Assembly: GCF_031846505.1 (NCBI RefSeq)
Contig: NZ_JAVRHP010000001.1
Coordinates: forward strand, 1 to 64,000
Length of the DNA stretch: 64,000 nucleotides
Origin: Autumnicola edwardsiae
GTDB lineage: Bacteria > Bacteroidota > Bacteroidia > Flavobacteriales > Flavobacteriaceae
Reading direction: 5' to 3'
This document shows positions 47,347 to 56,523 of the stretch, one piece after another; the stretch's first letter is position 1; the number at the start of each line of letters is the position of its first letter. The notes under the pieces are model-generated. The model was given only the letters and a program-made list of their open reading frames with translations, had not been told where the DNA came from and made no database searches. The translations under genes were made by a program, and so were the position numbers.

Positions 47347-49818
47347 ATGCATAAATTTCTGCTTTTTCTTCTTTTACTGCTCCCTTTTTCCGGTCTTACG
47401 GCCCAAAATGGGATTTCAGGAAGAATAATTAATGCAGAAAACGGCGAACCACTTCCTTATGTCACCATAAATTATGGCGAAGACCGTCATGTGATGACAA
47501 ATATTGATGGTTCTTTTGAAATAAATTACAAAGAAGATCAAATCCAGCTAAAAATCTCCTATTTGGGGTTTTACAGCAAGAACTTGGAAATTTCCGGTGC
47601 CATTGAATATGTTGTAGTGAAAATGGAACCTTCTGTAACAAATCTCGACGCTGTAATAATCTCTTCCGAAGAAAATCTGGCAAACTCGATTATTAAAAAG
47701 GCAATTGCAGCCAAAGAAGAGAACGATCCCGAGCAGGCACTGGAGGCATTTCAGCATAAAACCTACACCAAATTCATTATCGACAATCAATCAGACGCTG
47801 TGACTTTGGATACCGACACCACAAATGTGGAAATTGGGACTATTATTAACACCGCCAGAGCTTATCTTTCAGAAAAAATTTCCCGCACAGCTTTTCAGAA
47901 AAGAAAAGGCAGAAACGAAAAGATCCTGGGCTTAAAAACCGCAGGATTTGAGGAGCCGGTTTACGAAATGCTTGCCCTGGAAGCCAATCCATACTCGTTA
48001 TACAAAGAGGATTATAAGCTGTTTGAAACAGATTATGCAGGACCTCTTGCAGATAATGCTCTTAGTAATTATAATTTTCAAATCCTTGACACGACCTCTA
48101 CAGAACGCCCGGCTTATGTTATCTATTTTAGGCCCAAACGTGAAAGAACCGTTGCCGGTCTGGAAGGCATTCTATATCTGGACACTGCCAGCTACGCTAT
48201 ACAGCGTGCAAAGGCTCAGTTACTTGGTGCCATAAAACTGGAAGTAAACCATTACTACAAATATTACGAAGAAGCAGCTATTTGGTTTCCGGAAAGGCAG
48301 GCTACCAGTATTTTACCAGGCTCCGGAACTAAGGACATTTCGGTTTTTGGGGGAGTTATTTCCGTTGGCACACTACAGAGAAGTGATAATATCATAAACA
48401 GGATTCTTGGTTCTGGAAAAGTAAACCCCGATGCCATTCTTTCTTCCAGTTCCACAAATTACGATGTTGTTTTTGAAGCTCCCAAAGATCTTGAACAAAA
48501 CACCGCAAGCATAGAAGTACCTCCCGGAGCCGGTGAACAACCGGAGAATTTTTGGGATGCGAACCGGCAGGAACCTTTTACCTACCGCGATGAGAACGCC
48601 GCCCGGTATGTAGACAGCATCATAAAAGCTGATAATATAGAACGTAGGATTGAGGTAAAACAGGCGCTTACAAATGGCTATTATCCGCTTGGTTTCTGGA
48701 ATTTTAACATCAGCGGTATTTATTCTTCTAATGGCCATGAAGGATGGCGGATGGGATTGGGAGGCAAGACAAACAGCAGGCTTTCAGAATATTTTAATCT
48801 TCATGGATATGCTGCTTATGGCCTGAGAGACGAAAAATTTAAGTATAATATCGGTACCAAAATCTACCTTCACAAATCTACCGGAACCAATTTAAATTTA
48901 GATTATACAGATGATTTACGCGAATTCGGGACCTTTCGCTACCGTAAAAAAGTAGATTTGTTTTCGCTTTTTACGCCGCGCTTCGGCAATATTGCCTCCT
49001 ATTTTAATCATAGAACCTTAAGCACTGGGCTGGAGCATCGTTTTAATCCTTACACATCATCAGAACTGAGGTTGAGTAATAGCCGCATTTCCATGAACGA
49101 AAGCTTTGACTACGCTTATTTGCATAATGGAGAACTTTATTCTGAATATGATGTTACCGAAGTGACATTTTCGGTTTTATGGCGCCCATTTAGCAGGTTT
49201 CTTCATACTCCAGAAGAAAATGTGCTCCTGGAAAGAGGCTTTCCAAGATTTACAGCCCAAATTTCGCAGGCGGTTGAGGGAATTGCGGGTGGGGATTTTA
49301 GTTTTACAAGGGTCGGCTTAATAGTGGAACATGAGATACGGAATCTCGACCAATCCAGAACAGAATTTATTTTTGAAGCAAATTATGCTTTTGGTGATCT
49401 TCCGCTAACACACGTTTTTCACACTTCTCCCAATAATGTAAATGAGCCAAAAATCCTTAATCGTTTTTCTGTGGCGGGTAGAACTGCCTTCGAAACAATG
49501 TATTTCAATGAATTTTTTAGCGATAAGCAGGCAATGTTTCACATAAGGCACCAACTAAGGCCTTTTTACATTACTAAAAGCTTAAAACCAGAACTACTGC
49601 TATTCTCCAGGTTCGCGATTGGCATCTTTGAAGATGTCGACAAACATCCCTATGCCGAATTTAAAACTTTAAAACACGGTTATTCTGAGGCCGGCGTGGA
49701 ACTTAACAACATTCTCTTTGGTTTCGGACTTAGCGCGGCGTATAGATTTGGGGCTTATCACCTCCCGGAATTCAGTGAAAACTTCTCTTTAAAATTCACT
49801 TTCCAGCTACCGCTCTAA
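47347..49818 (+). CDS. DUF5686 / carboxypeptidase-regulatory-domain outer membrane protein
   Basis: An 823-residue protein. A Sec signal (SGLTAQ) is followed by a CarboxypepD_reg-like beta-sandwich (ISGRIINAENGEPLPYVTINYG, ISYLGFYSKNLEI) and a long DUF5686 region with predicted beta-barrel strands (for example YFNLHGYAAYGLRDEKFKYN, FTFQLPL at the C-terminus). It is an outer-membrane protein without a TonB plug. The family has no established role. It stands alone with a terminator-less gap to the next gene; transcription may read into the RND gene, which has its own promoter. Confidence 0.85.
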   Translation: MHKFLLFLLLLLPFSGLTAQNGISGRIINAENGEPLPYVTINYGEDRHVMTNIDGSFEINYKEDQIQLKISYLGFYSKNLEISGAIEYVVVKMEPSVTNLDAVIISSEENLANSIIKKAIAAKEENDPEQALEAFQHKTYTKFIIDNQSDAVTLDTDTTNVEIGTIINTARAYLSEKISRTAFQKRKGRNEKILGLKTAGFEEPVYEMLALEANPYSLYKEDYKLFETDYAGPLADNALSNYNFQILDTTSTERPAYVIYFRPKRERTVAGLEGILYLDTASYAIQRAKAQLLGAIKLEVNHYYKYYEEAAIWFPERQATSILPGSGTKDISVFGGVISVGTLQRSDNIINRILGSGKVNPDAILSSSSTNYDVVFEAPKDLEQNTASIEVPPGAGEQPENFWDANRQEPFTYRDENAARYVDSIIKADNIERRIEVKQALTNGYYPLGFWNFNISGIYSSNGHEGWRMGLGGKTNSRLSEYFNLHGYAAYGLRDEKFKYNIGTKIYLHKSTGTNLNLDYTDDLREFGTFRYRKKVDLFSLFTPRFGNIASYFNHRTLSTGLEHRFNPYTSSELRLSNSRISMNESFDYAYLHNGELYSEYDVTEVTFSVLWRPFSRFLHTPEENVLLERGFPRFTAQISQAVEGIAGGDFSFTRVGLIVEHEIRNLDQSRTEFIFEANYAFGDLPLTHVFHTSPNNVNEPKILNRFSVAGRTAFETMYFNEFFSDKQAMFHIRHQLRPFYITKSLKPELLLFSRFAIGIFEDVDKHPYAEFKTLKHGYSEAGVELNNILFGFGLSAAYRFGAYHLPEFSENFSLKFTFQLPL

Positions 49819-49865
49819 GATCGCATTTTACCAGCCTAAAGCTGAGTATTTAACCAAGCTTTTTC

Positions 49866-49873
49866 TAACTTTG
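49866..49873 (+). promoter_or_regulatory. -7 element of the RND transporter gene
   Basis: TAACTTTG, matching TAnnTTTG, 20 bp before the ATG at 49893. Confidence 0.4.
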
Positions 49874-49892
49874 CCATCCTTAAAATTGTACC

Positions 49893-52313
49893 ATGTCTAA
49901 ATTATTCAGCTTTGGTTTCTGGAATTCCGTAGCACGGCTTATTCTGAGAAACAGGCTAATTATAATTTTTATTATTCTTGGGATTACCGTCGCGCTCGCC
50001 ACGCAGTGGAAGAACATGCGCTTTTCATATACTGAAGCCAACCTGCTGCCCGATGATCACCCAATAAACCAGGTTTATTATGACTTCCTGGACAAATTTG
50101 GGGAAGAAGGCAATCTTATTGTTATTGCCGTAAAGGATTCTTCTCTATTTACTCCTGAAAAATTTGAGGCCTGGACAAGATTAAACGACAGCCTCGACAC
50201 CTTTCCTGAAGTCGATTACGTACTTTCCCTAAGCAACCTGCAAACACTCGAAAAATTTAACGACCCTAACCGGTTTGAGATGGTTCCCTTTGTTGAAGGA
50301 GAAAACCCTGACCGGGAACAGCTGCAGGATTACGAAGACGAATTGTTTAACCGACTTCCGTTTTACGAAAATCTTGTCTACAGCTCCAAATCCAATACTG
50401 TCCAATCGGCACTTTATATCAACAAGGAAATCGTAAATTCTGAAGACAGGAAAACTTTTGTTCTTGAAGAGCTTACTCCGCTACTTGAGAAGTATAATAA
50501 AGAATATGACCTTGATATAAGGGTTTCGGGAATGCCTTACATTAGAACGCTGAATTCTCAGAACATTATTGACGAGATAAGCATGTTCCTGCTGGCTGCC
50601 TTGCTGGTCACTTCCCTGATCTTCTTTTTCTTTTTCCGCTCCATAAGAGCGACCGTTATTTCCATGATTACGGTTTGTATTGGAGTAATGTGGGCCTTTG
50701 GCGTTATTGGTCTTCTGCATTACGAGATCACCATTTTAACGGCAATTATTCCGCCACTAATTATCGTGATTGGAATCCCCAACTGCATATTCCTGATCAA
50801 CAAATATCAGCAGGAAATAAAAAAACACGGAAACCAGGCAAAATCCCTGCAGCGGGTAATAACCAAAGTTGGGAACGCCACGCTAATGACCAACGTTACC
50901 ACAGCTTCCGGTTTTGCTACTTTTATTTTGACCGACAGTACATTATTAAGTGAGTTTGGTATTGTGGCCTCCATAAATATAATTGCCCTTTTCCTCTTGT
51001 GCCTGCTGGTGATCCCTATTATTTACAGCTACATGTCCCTCCCCAGGGAAAAGCACCTTAAGCATCTAAATAAACGCTGGATTGGTGGCTTTGTAGGCTG
51101 GATGGAAGACATGGTGAGAAACCGCAGGATTACCATTTATATAGTTTCTGTAATACTTCTTGCCACCAGTATCATTGGGATTTACAACATAAAAATTTCA
51201 GGAAGTTTACTGGAAGACATGCCCCAGGAAGCCGAATTTTTTCAGGATATTAAATTCTTTGAAGAAGAGTTTGACGGAATCATGCCTTTGGAAATTTATA
51301 TAGATACGCAAAGGAAACAAGGCGTAATGAAACTTTCCACATTAAAAAGAATGGAAGAGCTGGAAAGTATTATTGCTGAAGTTCCAGAACTTTCGCAACC
51401 TCTTTCTGTAGTACGATTGGTTAAATATTCGAAACAGGCCTATTACAACGGCAATCCAAAATATTACCAGCTACCTTCTTCCCAGGAGCAAAACTTTATA
51501 ATGCCTTATATAAAAGGAATGTCTTCTACAGATAATTTATTGAGCTCTTATGTAGATTCCACAGGACAATATGCCCGTATCACGACCTTTATGAAGGACA
51601 TTGGCACCGAGAAAATGGAAAATATTGAAGAAGACCTTTGGCCACAAATCAATAAATTATTTCCTGAAGACCGCTACAATGTCTCCCTTACCGGAAAAGC
51701 CTTGATTTTTCAAAAAGGAACGAACTACCTGGTTAAAAACCTGGTATTATCGCTTTCACTGGCTATTTTTCTAATTGCAATCCTCATGGCGTGGATGTTC
51801 AGATCCTTCAGGATGATTCTAATTTCCCTGGTTCCAAACCTTTTGCCACTGTTGGTCACCGCAGGAATGATGGGCTTTTTGGGGGTTCCCATAAAACCTT
51901 CAACCATCCTGGTTTTCAGTATAGCATTTGGAATTTCTGTAGATGATACGATCCATTTCCTGGCCAAATACCGGCAGGAATTAAAGGCCAATAATTGGAA
52001 AATTAAGAAGTCGGTCTATGCAGCTTTAAAAGAAACCGGAGTAAGTATGTTCTACACCTCAATTGTTTTGTTCTTTGGCTTTTCAGTATTTATGATAAGC
52101 AGTTTTGGCGGAACAGTGGCCCTGGGTGGATTGGTTTCTGCCACTTTACTGTTTGCCATGCTTGCCAACCTGCTCCTTCTTCCATCTTTATTGCTTTCTT
52201 TGGAAAGGAGTATTGCCAATAAAGAGATCTTAAAGGAACCGGCAATAAAAATTATCGACACTTCTGAAGATGATGACGAAATAACACGGGAGGAGAATAA
52301 CAACAAATATTAA
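49893..52313 (+). CDS. RND-superfamily exporter (MMPL / patched-type)
   Basis: An 806-residue inner-membrane transporter with the RND two-fold repeat: one N-terminal helix, a large periplasmic domain, then five helices, and again a periplasmic domain and helices. The sterol-sensing-like segment IPNCIFLINKYQQEIKKHG and the matching second-half SIAFGISVDDTIHFLAKY carry the Asp pair typical of proton relay sites. It is the MMPL type rather than the tripartite AcrB type; no membrane-fusion or outer-membrane partner is adjacent. The cargo is unknown, possibly lipids or hopanoids. Confidence 0.88.
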   Translation: MSKLFSFGFWNSVARLILRNRLIIIFIILGITVALATQWKNMRFSYTEANLLPDDHPINQVYYDFLDKFGEEGNLIVIAVKDSSLFTPEKFEAWTRLNDSLDTFPEVDYVLSLSNLQTLEKFNDPNRFEMVPFVEGENPDREQLQDYEDELFNRLPFYENLVYSSKSNTVQSALYINKEIVNSEDRKTFVLEELTPLLEKYNKEYDLDIRVSGMPYIRTLNSQNIIDEISMFLLAALLVTSLIFFFFFRSIRATVISMITVCIGVMWAFGVIGLLHYEITILTAIIPPLIIVIGIPNCIFLINKYQQEIKKHGNQAKSLQRVITKVGNATLMTNVTTASGFATFILTDSTLLSEFGIVASINIIALFLLCLLVIPIIYSYMSLPREKHLKHLNKRWIGGFVGWMEDMVRNRRITIYIVSVILLATSIIGIYNIKISGSLLEDMPQEAEFFQDIKFFEEEFDGIMPLEIYIDTQRKQGVMKLSTLKRMEELESIIAEVPELSQPLSVVRLVKYSKQAYYNGNPKYYQLPSSQEQNFIMPYIKGMSSTDNLLSSYVDSTGQYARITTFMKDIGTEKMENIEEDLWPQINKLFPEDRYNVSLTGKALIFQKGTNYLVKNLVLSLSLAIFLIAILMAWMFRSFRMILISLVPNLLPLLVTAGMMGFLGVPIKPSTILVFSIAFGISVDDTIHFLAKYRQELKANNWKIKKSVYAALKETGVSMFYTSIVLFFGFSVFMISSFGGTVALGGLVSATLLFAMLANLLLLPSLLLSLERSIANKEILKEPAIKIIDTSEDDDEITREENNNKY

Positions 52314-52324
52314 AATTCAAAGCT

Positions 52325-52354
52325 TTGCAGGCACGGGTGGAAAATTTATCTTTG
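52325..52354 (+). promoter_or_regulatory. Promoter of asnS
   Basis: TTG at 52325-52327, a 19-bp spacer and TATCTTTG at 52347-52354: exact Bacteroidota promoter, 23 bp upstream of the ATG. Confidence 0.7.
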
Positions 52355-52376
52355 TCCCTTTCTAAAATCTAACTAA

Positions 52377-53819
52377 ATGACACAGGCAAAAGTTGCTGAA
52401 TTACTGGACAGCAATCAGTTTTTACAGGAATTTCAAGTTAAAGGATGGGTACGTTCCTTTAGAAGTAATCGTTTTATTGCACTAAACGACGGTTCCACGA
52501 TTAACAACCTGCAGTGCGTTATAGATTTTGAAAACACCGATGAGGATATCCTGAAAAGGATAACCGTAGGTGCTGCCATTGGCGTAAAAGGTACTTTAAA
52601 AGAAAGCGCCGGAAGCCAGCAACGGGTGGAAATTGAAGTAAATGAAGTGAAAATTTACGGCGATGCAAACCCCGAAGAGGTAAAGTTAACGATACTTTCA
52701 CCAAAACGCCATAGTTTAGAGAAATTACGTGAACAAGCACATTTAAGAGTGCGCACCAACACTTTTGGCGCGGTAATGAGGGTGCGTTCAAAACTGTCTT
52801 TTGCGGTACACAGCTATTTTCAGCAGAACAATTTCCATTACGTAAATACGCCAATTATCACGGGAAGTGATGCGGAAGGTGCCGGTGAAATGTTTAAAGT
52901 TACCAATCTAGACCTTAAGAATCTTCCAAAAAATGAAGACGGTTCCATTGATTATAAAAAGGACTTCTTCGGAAAAGAGACTAATCTTACCGTTTCGGGA
53001 CAATTGGAAGGAGAAACTTTCGCTCTTGGCCTGGGCCAGATCTACACCTTCGGACCAACTTTTAGATCTGAAAATTCCAATACTTCCCGCCATCTTGCCG
53101 AATTCTGGATGATAGAACCCGAAGTTGCTTTTTGTGACCTGGACGGGAATATGGACCTTGCTGAAGATTTTATAAAGTATGTATTAAAATACGTTCTTGA
53201 ACATTGCAAAGACGACCTGGAATTTTTGGACCAGCGCCTTTCTAATGAAGACAAGGCAAAACCAAAAGCAGAGCGAAGCGAAATGGGACTGCTGGAGAAG
53301 CTTCATTTTGTGCTCGATAACAACTTTAAGAGAGTAAGTTATACCGAAGCTATCGATATCCTGAAAAATTCCAAGCCAAACAAAAAGAAGAAATTCAATT
53401 ATTTAATTGAAGAATGGGGCGCAGATTTGCAAAGTGAGCACGAGCGTTTCCTGGTCGAAAAGCACTTCAAGTCCCCGGTGATTTTGTTTGATTATCCCGC
53501 GAATATCAAGGCGTTTTACATGCGTTTAAATGAAGATGGAAAAACGGTAAGAGCTATGGATATCCTTTTCCCTGGGATTGGGGAAATTGTAGGAGGTTCG
53601 CAACGGGAAGAGCGTCTGGATGTACTTCAGGATAAAATGAAGGCATTGGAAATAGATGAAAAAGAACTCTGGTGGTACCTTGATACCCGCAGGTTTGGTA
53701 CCTGCGTCCATAGCGGATTTGGATTAGGTTTTGAACGCCTGGTATTGTTCGTGACCGGAATGAGCAACATTCGCGATGTAATTCCATTCCCGAGAACACC
53801 GCAAAACGCGGAGTTTTAA
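52377..53819 (+). CDS. asnS: Asparaginyl-tRNA synthetase
   Basis: A 480-residue class II synthetase with an N-terminal OB fold (KGWVRSFRSNRFIALNDGS) and the catalytic domain: motif 2 FGPTFRSENSNTSRHLAEFW, the end-of-domain motif 3 GFGLGFERLVLFVTG, and the typical REERLDVLQDKMK. It charges tRNA-Asn with asparagine in the cytosol. It is monocistronic with a terminator downstream. Confidence 0.96.
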   Translation: MTQAKVAELLDSNQFLQEFQVKGWVRSFRSNRFIALNDGSTINNLQCVIDFENTDEDILKRITVGAAIGVKGTLKESAGSQQRVEIEVNEVKIYGDANPEEVKLTILSPKRHSLEKLREQAHLRVRTNTFGAVMRVRSKLSFAVHSYFQQNNFHYVNTPIITGSDAEGAGEMFKVTNLDLKNLPKNEDGSIDYKKDFFGKETNLTVSGQLEGETFALGLGQIYTFGPTFRSENSNTSRHLAEFWMIEPEVAFCDLDGNMDLAEDFIKYVLKYVLEHCKDDLEFLDQRLSNEDKAKPKAERSEMGLLEKLHFVLDNNFKRVSYTEAIDILKNSKPNKKKKFNYLIEEWGADLQSEHERFLVEKHFKSPVILFDYPANIKAFYMRLNEDGKTVRAMDILFPGIGEIVGGSQREERLDVLQDKMKALEIDEKELWWYLDTRRFGTCVHSGFGLGFERLVLFVTGMSNIRDVIPFPRTPQNAEF

Positions 53820-53847
53820 TAAGCGCACGTTCCTTTATAAGAACTTT

Positions 53848-53877
53848 AAACCTCCCAGATTATAAAATTTTGGGAGA
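53848..53877 (+). terminator. Terminator after asnS
   Basis: AAACCTCCCA and TGGGAGATTT stem with a loop of 13 bases, followed by T-rich sequence. Confidence 0.65.
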
Positions 53878-53918
53878 TTTGTAGTATTTTGTAGTCCATT
53901 AATCTGAAATATCATCCA

Positions 53919-54047
53919 ATGATAAAAAAGCTCAAATCTCTAAGCATTTTAGAAATTATAGGATTGCTGTTTTCTATTTATGTGATAGTCCGTTTTCTTA
54001 TCTTTACTGTAAATGCTGCACTGGACGGCTGGAACAATCCTGTATAA
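53919..54047 (+). CDS. Small single-span membrane peptide (42 aa)
   Basis: ATG 53919 to TAA 54047 encodes 42 residues: a basic N-terminus (MIKKLKS), one hydrophobic helix of about 22 residues (ILEIIGLLFSIYVIVRFLIF) and the exit VNAALDGWNNPV. The positive-inside pattern fits a one-span inner-membrane protein with its C-terminus outside. It is in the gap between asnS and the RluA gene. It is followed immediately by a family B repeat. Function is unknown and the short length leaves room for doubt. Confidence 0.6.
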   Translation: MIKKLKSLSILEIIGLLFSIYVIVRFLIFTVNAALDGWNNPV

Positions 54048-54053
54048 GCAATA

Positions 54054-54087
54054 AAACCTCACAGGTTTTTAAAAACCTGTGAGGTTT
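54054..54087. repeat. Dispersed hairpin repeat, family B (perfect palindrome)
   Basis: AAACCTCACAGGTTTTT and AAAAACCTGTGAGGTTT: a perfect 34-bp palindrome, 25 bp before the RluA start. Confidence 0.8.
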
Positions 54088-54111
54088 GTTCTTTATGGCC
54101 TATCAATCACC

Positions 54112-54978
54112 ATGAAAATTATAGAAACGCATACCGTTCCTGCAATCGATGAGAAAATCAGGTTACAGGAATATGCTGTTTCAATTTTTAAAACAATCCC
54201 TTCCCGAAGCGGTATAAAAAAAGCCATAAAACGGAAAGAAATTCTCCTTAATGGGAAGCCGGCAAATACTTCAGACTGGATAGAAGAAGGACAGCGAATA
54301 GAATTGCTACAGGCCGAAAATGGCCAAAAAAAGACATTCACCTTAAAACTGAAGGTTTTATATGAAGATGAAGATTTGGCAATTATCGATAAACCTTCTG
54401 GAATCCCAACCAGCGGCAACTATTTTAAAACCGTAGAGAATGCGCTGCCCTATAATTTGCAAATTTCGGTTAAAAATACTGCTCTTCCTGCTCCGTTACC
54501 CGCACACAGGCTCGATAATCCCACCAGCGGCCTCCTTATTTGCGCTAAAACACGCCCGGCATTAACGGAAATTCAGAAAATGTTTCGGGAAAAGGAAATC
54601 GAGAAGACTTACCTGGCCCTGACCACAGGCCATGTCCCAAAAATGGCAATTTTCGATACACAGATAGAAGGTAAACCCGCAGTTACCAGAATTGAGACGC
54701 AGGAATACTTCAGAATTGACAATTTGGAGTATTCGCTGCTAAAAATTTTTTTAGAAACCGGAAGAACGCACCAAATCAGGATTCATTTATCTGAAAATGG
54801 ATTTCCGATTGTTGGGGACAGGCAATATGGTGGGGAAATTCAGCAAAAATTTAAAGGCATGTATTTAGCGGCAATCGAAATAAAATTTAAGCATCCGGTT
54901 AAAAACGAAATTCTTGACATTGCACTTCCACTTCCGAAGAAATTCTTAAAAATAAAGGATTTAGCAGAGGCTCCTTAA
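54112..54978 (+). CDS. RluA-family pseudouridine synthase
   Basis: A 288-residue enzyme of the RluA family. It has an N-terminal S4-like domain (about 10-70; LNGKPANTSDWIEEGQ) and the catalytic domain with DLAIIDKPSGIPTSG, the active-site motif HRLDNPTSGLLICAK (Asp nucleophile), and ETGRTHQIRIHL. It converts specific uridines of rRNA or tRNA to pseudouridine; the exact site (RluC, RluD or TruC-like) is not decided here. ATG 54112 is preferred to the longer frame, whose start would lie inside the family B repeat. An exact family A core (54638-54655) is in frame and encodes KMAIFD. Confidence 0.92.
   Translation: MKIIETHTVPAIDEKIRLQEYAVSIFKTIPSRSGIKKAIKRKEILLNGKPANTSDWIEEGQRIELLQAENGQKKTFTLKLKVLYEDEDLAIIDKPSGIPTSGNYFKTVENALPYNLQISVKNTALPAPLPAHRLDNPTSGLLICAKTRPALTEIQKMFREKEIEKTYLALTTGHVPKMAIFDTQIEGKPAVTRIETQEYFRIDNLEYSLLKIFLETGRTHQIRIHLSENGFPIVGDRQYGGEIQQKFKGMYLAAIEIKFKHPVKNEILDIALPLPKKFLKIKDLAEAP
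54638..54655. repeat. Family A-like palindrome inside the RluA gene
   Basis: CAAAAATGGCAATTTTCG encodes the segment PKMAIFDTQ, a loop before a conserved GKPAVT stretch. It may be an inserted copy or chance. Confidence 0.4.
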
Positions 54979-55033
54979 CAAAAATTTACCACAAACATGT
55001 ACTGTGCCAAAGCAAGTATAGCGTTGTTTTTCT

Positions 55034-55041
55034 TATTTTTG
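55034..55041 (+). promoter_or_regulatory. -7 element of rpoN
   Basis: TATTTTTG fits TAnnTTTG, 22 bp before the ATG; no ideally spaced TTG. Confidence 0.4.
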
Positions 55042-55062
55042 TAGTAAAGCCAAAGGAACTTT

Positions 55063-56523
55063 ATGCTTAAACAACAATTAAATTTTAAATTATCACAAAA
55101 ACTCTCTCCTCAACAAATCCAGTTGATGAAACTGATCCAGTTGCCTACCCAGGCTTTTGAACAGCGACTGAAACAGGAAATTGAGGAAAATCCCGCTTTG
55201 GAGGACGGAAGAGAAGAAGCAAAAGATGAGTTTGAAGATAATTTTTCTAATGAAAATGATAGTGAAGACGATAATTATGACGAGGCATTGGAAGATTTTA
55301 ATGTTGACGATTATTTAAGTGATGACGAAATTCCGAGTTACCGGTTAAATGCCAATAATTATAGTGCAGACGATGAAGATAAGCAGGTTCCCTATGCCTC
55401 CGGAACTTCTTTTACCCAGCATTTAAAATCCCAGTTAAACACCTTCAGGTTTAATGAGACAGAACAGGAAATCGCAGAATTTCTTGTGGGTAGTGTAGAT
55501 GAAAGTGGTTATATACGCAGGTCTATTCAGGATATTGTAGATGACCTTGCCTTTACACAAAATGTTTATACCGATGAAGAAACTGTAGAAAAAGTATTAC
55601 TACGGGTTCAAAAACTGGATCCTGCGGGAGTTGGTGCGAGATCACTTCAGGAATGCCTGCTTATTCAGCTTAAAAGAAAAGAAAGTACAGAGGCTGTTTC
55701 CCTGGCGTACGACCTGCTCGAGCAATCCTTTGACCACTTCAGTAAAAAACACTACTCCAAGCTTTTATCCAGGCATGATATTTCTGAAGACCAGTTGCGT
55801 GATGCCATAGAGGTTATTGAACATTTAAATCCCAAGCCGGGCGGTGCGTTCTCTGGAAACACGAGAATGGTGGAGCATGTTATTCCCGATTTCACTATTA
55901 AAATAGTAGATGGCGATCTGGAATTAAGCCTTAACGGAAGAAACGCACCAGAGATGCATGTTTCCCGCGATTATAGCAATATGCTGAAAGGTTACAAGGA
56001 ATCGAAGAAAAAAACGAAGGAGCAGAAAGATGCAGTGATGTTTATAAAACAAAAGCTGGACGCTGCAAAATGGTTTATAGAGGCGATTAAACAACGGCAA
56101 CAGACGTTGATGGTCACCATGAGTTCTATAATGAATTACCAGAAGGAGTATTTTCTTACAGGTGACGAGCGAAATTTGAGGCCAATGATCCTTAAAGATA
56201 TTGCTGACGAGATTGAAATGGATGTTTCTACCGTCTCCAGGGTGGCAAACAGCAAATATGTAGATACCCCCTACGGCACAAAACTGATTAAAGAATTCTT
56301 CTCGGAATCTATGAAAAATGACCAGGGTGAAGATGTTTCCACACGGGAGATTAAGAAGATCCTGGAAATGTCGATAGAAGAAGAAGATAAAAAAAAGCCG
56401 CTTACTGATGAAAAGCTGGCGAAAGTCCTCAAAGACAAAGGTTATCCAATAGCGCGGCGAACTGTAGCAAAATATCGTGAGCAGCTGGATATTCCCGTAG
56501 CCAGATTACGTAAAGAAATTTAA
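55063..56523 (+). CDS. rpoN: RNA polymerase sigma-54 factor
   Basis: A 486-residue sigma-54. Region I (LSPQQIQLMKLIQLPTQAFEQ) precedes a long acidic region II (about 40-110), the core-binding domain (LDPAGVGARSLQECL), and the DNA-binding part with the helix-turn-helix (DIADEIEMDVSTVSRVANSKY) and the RpoN box ARRTVAKYREQLDIP near the end. It directs RNA polymerase to -24/-12 promoters that need an enhancer-binding activator. The stop overlaps the next gene's ATG by one base. No enhancer-binding protein gene is in the window. Confidence 0.96.
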   Translation: MLKQQLNFKLSQKLSPQQIQLMKLIQLPTQAFEQRLKQEIEENPALEDGREEAKDEFEDNFSNENDSEDDNYDEALEDFNVDDYLSDDEIPSYRLNANNYSADDEDKQVPYASGTSFTQHLKSQLNTFRFNETEQEIAEFLVGSVDESGYIRRSIQDIVDDLAFTQNVYTDEETVEKVLLRVQKLDPAGVGARSLQECLLIQLKRKESTEAVSLAYDLLEQSFDHFSKKHYSKLLSRHDISEDQLRDAIEVIEHLNPKPGGAFSGNTRMVEHVIPDFTIKIVDGDLELSLNGRNAPEMHVSRDYSNMLKGYKESKKKTKEQKDAVMFIKQKLDAAKWFIEAIKQRQQTLMVTMSSIMNYQKEYFLTGDERNLRPMILKDIADEIEMDVSTVSRVANSKYVDTPYGTKLIKEFFSESMKNDQGEDVSTREIKKILEMSIEEEDKKKPLTDEKLAKVLKDKGYPIARRTVAKYREQLDIPVARLRKEI

